A DNA stretch of 64,000 nt from Epiperipatus broadwayi (taxonomy: Eukaryota > Onychophora > Udeonychophora > Euonychophora > Peripatidae), in the NCBI GenBank assembly GCA_028023455.1, contig JAQFVV010000043.1, forward strand, positions 1,224,001 to 1,288,000, given 5' to 3'. Of the stretch, positions 57,382 to 64,000 are shown in pieces. Positions within the stretch are counted from its first letter, which is position 1. Every line of letters starts with the position of its first letter. The position numbers and the translations under genes were made by a program. The notes under the pieces are model-generated. The model saw only the letters and a program-made list of their open reading frames with translations. It searched no databases and was not told where the DNA came from.

Positions 57382-57479
57382 GCAATAAAACTATTGGTAG
57401 TAAGTTTTTAAATTTAAGTTTGACTAGCGATTTAATTGTGAAATGGTGTACTTGGTTTTATTATAATGACTATAATGAG

Positions 57480-57700
57480 ATATTATTTTATATAGCGCTA
57501 TATTTTTTATGTAATAGTGATATTAGCGATTAGGCCAATGCACATGCGCTTTAAAGATAAATTATAAATGAATACTCGCGATTTTTCTAGACACAAAATA
57601 TAGTATTTTAGAAAGAATGAAATGAATCCACCCATTCTTTCAGCCCAGATGTTTATGTATGGACAAATCTTAAGCGTGTGGAAATGAGAGCGTATTTAAA
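57480..57700 (+). repeat. Family A diverged copy
   Basis: TTATATAGCGCTATA, CACATGCGCTTTA and GGACAAATCTTAAGCGTG match family A with many changes. Confidence 0.6.
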
Positions 57701-57824
57701 TACTAACATCATTAGGCTTTTTTTAAAAAAATAATCAGGTATAAAGTAAATTAGAATTTATTTGCGATGTTCTTGAAAAATAATATGAAATGAAAATATA
57801 CATTTGTATCACTTTTTTATTTAA

Positions 57825-59820
57825 GCGATGCGATGCACTGTGACTTCTTCTTATACAGAGTCAGGAATCTCTCAGCCACTATGCTCAGAGAAATCTGTTG
57901 TCCACTTTACTTTCAATTTCCTGCCCTAAGTGTTTCCCATATTCTTCTCTATCCTGCTCAATCCCATTTCCACAACATAATATTTGTCAATTCCCTGATC
58001 TTTATATCTAAATCCCCCTTATCTTTTCCCAAATCCAACATAAAACCATGAACCCATTTTTTGTACAATCACTGTGTTTATATTTGTTGCCCCACATCTT
58101 CATTATTTTTACCCTTTCTGCTTGTAAGCATTTTACATTCAATGAACAGATGCTTAATATTTTCCATGCCTTCCTCACATAACTTGTAGACTAAATCACC
58201 CACATTTCTCCATTTATTTGTATATTCCCTTGTTAAAACAGGCAAAACTCACTATACTTATTGCCATTCACTGCATAAGAATGGTGATCATGTGATATTC
58301 CTTGTTGCTAACGATCTTTTTTTGAGTTAAACAGTAAACTATTTTTCTTGCTATTATTGTAAATTAACTCACACCCAATGGCAAAACTCTTTTTGGTCTC
58401 CATACTATTTCTCCATCTCTCCAACTCCCTATTTTTATTAATACAACTATTCTTCTATCTCATTCTTTGCCACTATAATATTCAACAATTCTCCTAATAC
58501 AATCATCCCATCTTTTGTACAAGTATACTGTCATAAAGTCTTCATCCAAATCTTCTGCATAACATAATATCTTTCTCACCTGTCTTGTTGCCTATCTTTT
58601 ATACATAACTCAATCAAATATTATTTTGATTATTCTCTTACTATCCATAAATTGTGATCTGCCGAACAATTTCATTTTGCTTTTTTGCATCTAATATAAA
58701 AACATGACCATTCCATTTCTCCTTGAACTTCCTCCTTTGCCAACTAATGCATATCTTCCCTTCTCTAACTACTTTTTCCAAGTAATCTATCCCCCTTTAC
58801 TAACATATGATGTATCATTACTAATAAGTTAACCCTGCTACTGCCACTCTCTTCCATACAAATCTAGATACATCATATTTATTATATGAAAACATTAATT
58901 TCTTTCAGTCTCTTTTCTTTGCTTCATTTATCAATTTTTTCTCCCATTCATTCAAGTAATTTCTCTCATTATTCAAGATGATACCCAAATAGTTATATCT
59001 ACTCACCACATTTAGCTTTATATTCCCCAATAAAAATTCTTTCTCTTTTCTTTTCCTGGCATTTATCATCATTACTTCTGATTTTTCATATAAATTTAAT
59101 CCCCATCTCTTTACCCACCCTTTTTCACACCTTCAGCATAACTTTCATATCTTCCCTACTTTCTGTGCACAAGAAAATATCAATAAATAAAAGACCTGAT
59201 ACTAGATACACTCCCTTGCCATCTATTAATGGTATTTATATCCCTCTTCCTAATATTTGTACTGCTCTCTCTCCATTTCCCTCAAATATAGCAAAAACAA
59301 AACAAGTGACATAAGATATCCTTGCCTTAGTCCCATCCCACTTTTAACTCTAACTTATCTATATTTCCTAACTGATATGTAATTATTTTCATGCAATCTC
59401 TTAATAAGATCCACTAAAGCTCCTTTCATTTTCAAATTTACTAAACTTACCTATAATCTATTTCTATTTATTCTATCATATGCTATGCTTTCTCTATATC
59501 TATAAAGATCATATATAATTGTCTACATGTTCCTATTCATATCTATAAGTTGTGTAATTATAAATAAACTATCTCCTATATGCCTATCCAATCTAAAACC
59601 TCCTTGCATTTTTCCCATTATATTATTTTCTTTCATCAATTTTGCCACCCTCCCAGCCACCATATTTGCAAGAACTTTATATAACATGGACATTACCAGT
59701 ATCGGTCTACAATTGTTTAACTTTCTATGGATCTTACTCTTTCCTTTAAAAAATATCCTTTTTCTTATATAATTCCATCTATCTGGAAATTCTTCCTTCT
59801 GTGCCATGTAAATAATAATA
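57825..59820 (-). pseudogene. Non-LTR retrotransposon, minus strand (copy 2), longer
   Basis: Minus-strand pol. Near 59520-59810 the frame reads EFPDRWNYIRKRIFFKGK, LNNCRPILVMSMLYKVLA and MQGGFRLDRHIGDSLFII, which are early reverse-transcriptase blocks (N-x-R-P-I, Q-x-G-F-R). The downstream part parallels copy 1 at 32340-33820. The 3' end is near 57830. Frameshifts are abundant. A family C fragment is inserted at about 58235-58295. Confidence 0.78.
58235..58295 (+). mobile_element. Tiny family C insertion inside the LINE
   Basis: AAAACAGGCAAAACTCACTA to GGTGATCATGTG is flanked by ATATTCCCTTGTT (58223-58234 region) and ATATTCCTTGTT (58295-58306 region). LINE copy 1 lacks it (ATTCCCTTATTGC near 32730), so this is another filled/empty comparison. 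Confidence 0.65.
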
Positions 59821-59961
59821 AATAATAAAAATCAGTTATGACACCTATATAAATAGATATATATTAATAATAATTACACATATAAAAAAATTTTTGGCAG
59901 ATGGTTTTACACCCTCAAAAGTCAATTCATCTATTTTAATGTTAACCAACTATTGAAAATA

Positions 59962-60006
59962 ACACCATCTAATGTAAAAAAAAAAAAAAAAAACACCATC
60001 TAATGT
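59962..60006. repeat. A-run flanked by a 14-bp direct repeat
   Basis: ACACCATCTAATGT at 59962-59975 and 59993-60006 surrounds 17 A. It looks like a retroposition event in which only the poly(A) tail was copied. Confidence 0.75.
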
Positions 60007-60417
60007 TCTATAATGAAAATAAATTAATCTTCATGTAGAAATCCAAGATAAGTTCAAAGAATTGACTATATAACACTACAATATATAGACTAAATAATAC
60101 ATACATCCAACAACTTTATATATATTATCTTATATAATTTTCCATTCATTTTTATTAATACAATTATTTTAGTCATGACTTATTGTAAAGTTTTATATAT
60201 TTGTCTTTTTAGATCTTTTAATGTAATTTAAAGGTTTAATCCTTTTGTAACATCTATTTTCTGTCCATATGTTAAATAATAAATATATAAAGCAGATTTA
60301 TCATCTCAACTATTAATTGCATTGTTATGGTTTTTTGATCGTTATCCCTAACTATTTCCTTGTATGACCATAATAAATCATATTACATTAGTCACAATTT
60401 TATTCTAAATTCCTTTT

Positions 60418-60717
60418 GGTAGTTGTGGAAATAGTGTACTTCCACCACTAGTGCCACATAGTGGGCTAGAATCTTGGTAGTTGCTGGTAGCAGATGATGT
60501 AAGCTAAATGGGCTTACGCATGGCAACCAGCACCACCAAGTGGGAAGCTTTGGTGCCAGCTAGCTGGTGGAATGTTTCTGTGCTTATGCATGGTAAACAA
60601 TGTCACCTAGTGGCTGGAACAAGCACTGCTGCTTTTGCCCCCTACTGTGGATACTTCTGTGTGTCTATGCAGAAACAGTGCCTCTAGCAGTGGGAGTACA
60701 CTATTTCCACAACTACC
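60418..60717. mobile_element. 300-bp MITE with 8-bp target-site duplication
   Basis: TTCCTTTT at 60410-60417 and 60718-60725. Terminal inverted repeats GGTAGTTGTGGAAATAGTGT and ACACTATTTCCACAACTACC. The interior has GC-richer CACC/AGTGG repeats and no ORF. An 8-bp duplication suggests the hAT superfamily, although the termini are not the usual CAG type. Confidence 0.8.
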
Positions 60718-61029
60718 TTCCTTTTTTGTATCATATTATCTCTTAATTTATAATTACCCATTAATTTATTCAGATTTTCATTATTCGACTATCCAATATT
60801 TATGTTTATCAATATAACCTTTGTTTTTTTTACGAATGTATTATAAATTTTGGGATAATATGACAGTTTGACTCATTTCTTATTTAAACTATTGTTACTA
60901 TTATCATTATAATCATTTTTTCCTAGAAATGTTATAATTTAGTATAGATTTCTTAGAATTTAAAAGTATATTTTAATAGTTTTAGGGTTATATCCATAGT
61001 CTTTATATAATTTAATAAATTGATTCTCT

Positions 61030-61290
61030 TGTAAATCAGCTACAGCCTGTTCATTAAAGTATGAAGATTGGCTATCTTAATATAAAGCTGAGCACTGATT
61101 GTATATATGTGTGGAGATAGTAATCTGGACTAACTGGTGATTGCTGGGTTAGCATGAAATACGGATATTGGTGATTATTTATCTTTTCAACATGTGTATG
61201 ATCAGGTGGGTCAGCAATATGAGATGGTATGGAGAGCTGAGGGTCATGTGAAAGTCTGAGTTCGAATCCCTTATATATTACATTATATAT
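61030..61290 (+). repeat. Family E copy, core broken
   Basis: It includes GGAGATAGTAATCTGGAC, CTGGTGA (A6 to G), a TTGCT/AGCAT stem, CATGAAATACG, then GTGAAAGTCTGAGTTCGAAT. The downstream box is well kept. Confidence 0.7.
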
Positions 61291-61419
61291 GTGCAGGGGT
61301 ATGTAAGCCTTACAGTGTATTAATCTACATTTTAGCTGAATTATATGATTTTCTATGTTATTTATAATTACTAGTATAACAGTAGGCAATATTTAATTAA
61401 TTATATATATTTTATATAT

Positions 61420-61510
61420 AATCATTAAAAATCAGTCAACACTTAGACAATCTCAATATCAATAACAATCAATAATTTCCAAACTATTGTCAAGAGAATC
61501 TCCTTTCTAA
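61420..61510 (+). repeat. Family G fragment
   Basis: TTAGACAATCTCAATATCAA and ACTATTGTCAAGAGAATCTC match 5655-5760. Confidence 0.6.
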
Positions 61511-61679
61511 TAATACAAATAAAATGTCCGTTAATTAAAAATATTGTAATAACAATTATATATATATAGATTGATTTCTTCAATACTAAATACTTGAACA
61601 GTCGTTTTATTCATATAATTGGTGCAAGAAATATTAGGAAACAAATGATGATAAATTTAACTTTAAAAAATAGATTTTT

Positions 61680-61785
61680 CTTTCATATGTCATAGCATCG
61701 GCCGGGACGCGAACCCACACACGTCTGCAACCAACTACTTGCTTGGAAGCCGAGTGCGATGACCTCTCGGCTAACAACGCTTGAC
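61680..61785 (-). mobile_element. tRNA-derived SINE with perfect 14-bp target-site duplication
   Basis: AAAAATAGATTTTT at 61666-61679 and 61786-61799. Minus strand: GTCAAGCGTTGTTAGCCGAG, GAGGTCATCGC, GGGTTCGCGTCCC B box, GCCGATGCTATGACATATG and a short A/G tail. This is the best-preserved copy of the SINE. Confidence 0.9.
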
Positions 61786-62499
61786 AAAAATAGATTTTTG
61801 TTCTTTTAATAGTTATAATTTGTTAATAAGAAAAATTAAAGATGATGGTATGTGATGCGATGTAAGTCAGCTTCTGCTTAGATGAAGTTAAAAGTTTTTG
61901 TGCAATGGTCATAAATCCGGAGATCCTGTGATAAGTCTAACCATGTCCGGGCAATTACTAACAGGTGGTAAGTCAGATTTCTTATAGTTTTATTGGTTAA
62001 GCTTTTTTTAAAAAAAAAACTGCTTTTTAAGGAAACTTTTCATTTTATAAATATGAAATTACCCATTTGATTAGTAATAATGATAGTATTCTAAACATGA
62101 AAGCTATATTAGTTAATAATAAATGAAAGTGTTATTAATTTTAATAAACATATTGATGTTGCATAATCTTTTAAAGCTAAATAGTACCAGTAATTAATAG
62201 AAAGATGGGGTATTAATTTGTTCTATGGAATAATAAATTTGCAGATATATTCATAAAGTCAAAACGTAAAATTTGACTAATTTAAATCAATTACAATTAA
62301 ATAATTAATACTTTTATCAATTATGTTTGTAACTATAATTAATAATACATTTAGAAAGTTAGAAATGGTTTTAATCAAAAGTATGTATTTGCGACGTCTA
62401 ACTAATCTAACATGGCACTTATCAAAAATACAAATCACCATTAAACAGTTAATATTCAGATAATTTAATGAATGATGATTAATAGCGACTCTTTCTTAT

Positions 62500-62660
62500 T
62501 GCATTGCCAAATGTATACCATATAATACTAAATTTTCCCTGCACTTTACTACTGTTAGACAATGCTTTATTTACCACCCTTTTTTACAGTTTACAGTTTC
62601 GATTGCCCCAGCAATCTTCTTCAGAGCTTTATATCTCCTAGCCTCAACTGCATAACAATA
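62500..62660 (-). repeat. Family F single arm
   Basis: On the minus strand AGATATAAAGCTCTGAAGAA, GATTGC-TGGG-GCAATC, GAAACTGTAAACTG and GTAAATAAAGCATTG. Matches the arms at 40465-40875. Confidence 0.75.
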
Positions 62661-63104
62661 GTGAAATGCATAGACATTTTAATATTATATGGTATGATTA
62701 ATGGCATTTTAACTATTTACATATATACAATTATTTTACATAATAAGACCCAAAGGCATACATAAATAATAATGTAGATCAATACGACCTGTAAGAATCC
62801 TAGCTGACTGGTCCCACATTCGGAGGCCAACTCTCCACACTTGAAGTTACTGTGCCATGGGAGACAATCTGCTCCAATACATGTACAATACAGGTGAAGC
62901 TCCAAAAATCAAGGGTAGTCTTGTTGATCCAAATTGTAATGATGTATTCATTGTTTCAATCCCTGAAGTTGATTGGCTCATACTCCCATCTATCCACTCA
63001 GGTGATTCTTCATTTCAATGCTCCATACAAGAATTTATATCATTATCCATGACTCTAATTAATGAGTTATTTCAGTTTATCTTATGAACATTTGAAATAC
63101 CAGG

Positions 63105-63410
63105 CACTCTTATATCTGGAGCCTAATTGTAAATATAGGGGATTTACTTCAAGCCCCTTCACTATCCACACTATTTCATACTACTGATACACATGACCAC
63201 ACACATACAGAAAAGATAAATAATCACTAATATATGTATTTCGTGTTAAACCAGCACTCATCGATTGGTCCAGATTACCATCTCCCATACATATATATAA
63301 TCAGTGCTCAATTTATATTAAGATAGTAAATCCTTACACTTTAATGGACAGGTTTCAACATACTCCAACCTCCAACTCTTCAGCCATCCATACCACATCC
63401 ATATCTTATG
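63105..63410 (-). repeat. Family E copy, core broken
   Basis: Minus orientation: GGAGATGGTAATCTGGACCA, then TCGATGA for CTGATGA, GTGCT-GGTTT-AACAC, GAAATACATATA. Loss of C3 and U4 should inactivate it. Confidence 0.7.
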
Positions 63411-64000
63411 ATGGAAATCTCAACACAAACTCCTTTAATTGTTTTATTCTAATCTCATTAATTAGACTAGTATTAATTTTTAGAAAATAATCATTTTCTA
63501 ATCTTAAGATTTACATATCTTTTACTTACTATTTTAAAAGAATTAGTCTTTTAAAATTCTTTAATTTATTAAACTTATTACTTTTTCTCTCTTCTAAGTT
63601 TATAGCCATATATGTACGTGCATTTAAACATACACATACATATCAGTATTATACGTGATGATTATAGATCTTTTATCAAAATTTTAAAATTATGAATAGG
63701 TGTAAAGTTTGTTTAGTATTTGAATTAAAAATATGGCATAAATAGAAAGAGATTTAAAAATTATAAAAACATGTAAAAAGTTCACAGCTGAAATGAAATA
63801 TGAAAATTCTAAAGGATGTAATCTTAAAGCTGTTAAATTCTGTTTCATTTTATGTTCCATTCTTATCAGTGGTTTTTGTTTGTTTGCGATAATAAATATT
63901 AGTTTAACAAGTATAACATTAAAAGCTTATTCAAACGTTTGAAGAAAATTGGAAAATATTAGTTAACAAGATTAGGAATACAGATTTACTGAATACATTA

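Larger units (their letters stand above)
55842..64000. other. Upstream intron or flank of the HYDIN-like gene
   Basis: No further exon was recognised. Unassigned stretches are 55842-56133, 56825-57247, 57701-57824, 59821-60409, 60726-61029, 61800-62499 and 63411-64000. Short frames near 62850-63090 are not supported as coding. Confidence 0.5.

Noticed and set aside
62852-63087. Two overlapping short plus-strand frames
   Set aside because: Slightly less AT-rich sequence, but no domain and no splice signals that join to the HYDIN-like gene, which is on the other strand.

Overview
The window comes from an AT-rich animal (metazoan) genome. The content is eukaryotic: spliced coding exons, tRNA-derived SINEs, RTE-type and other non-LTR retrotransposon fragments, an LTR retrotransposon, microsatellites and many foldback repeats. 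I cannot fix the species. A ciliated invertebrate with large introns (cnidarian or spiralian type) fits best, and that placement is inference.

The only host gene I can support lies on the minus strand: four short exons of a HYDIN-like protein of the ciliary central pair, at 55618-55841, 48633-48700, 31022-31122 and 5293-5506, in transcription order. Reading phases match at the junctions where exons should be adjacent. The exon order matches the order of the same segments in animal HYDIN. The phase break between the second and third exon implies at least one exon I could not find in the 17.5 kb between them. Almost everything else is intron filled with mobile DNA.

At 18474-28126 sits a young non-autonomous LTR retrotransposon. 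Its LTRs are about 2.02 kb and roughly 1% different by eye. It has a primer-binding site embedded in a degenerate 4-fold tandem repeat, one 517-codon ORF for a charged, repetitive coiled-coil protein with a basic tail, and a polypurine tract. Its 5' LTR carries a 3.0 kb insertion that is absent from the 3' LTR, so an exact empty site is present 4.6 kb away. A second decayed LTR-type element with a Gag-like ORF follows at 28184-30471.

The most interesting signal is a set of self-cleaving RNA motifs. The 3.0 kb insertion is an array of seven about 435-bp units, five direct and two inverted. Each unit carries a segment that folds as a type I hammerhead ribozyme: CTGANGA, a stem II hairpin, GAAA, a very short stem III, then UH, with stem I closing the ends. 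At least three other repeat families, different in sequence, carry the same architecture: E (46.8-51.0 kb and scattered), C (44.2-45.2, 52.3-52.6 and 56-58 kb) and D (15.0-16.0 and 53.9-54.4 kb). Several copies of B and C have 11-14 bp target-site duplications. This fits retrozymes, meaning short non-autonomous retroelements that spread as hammerhead-processed (circular) RNA using another element's reverse transcriptase. Sequence supports the ribozyme folds and insertions; activity and circular RNA are untested.

The rest is non-LTR fragments (8.2, 32.3-33.8, 42.7-43.2, 52.9-53.2, 57.8-59.8 kb), tRNA-headed SINEs with clear target-site duplications, a 300-bp MITE with an 8-bp duplication, several palindromic MITEs and microsatellite tracts.
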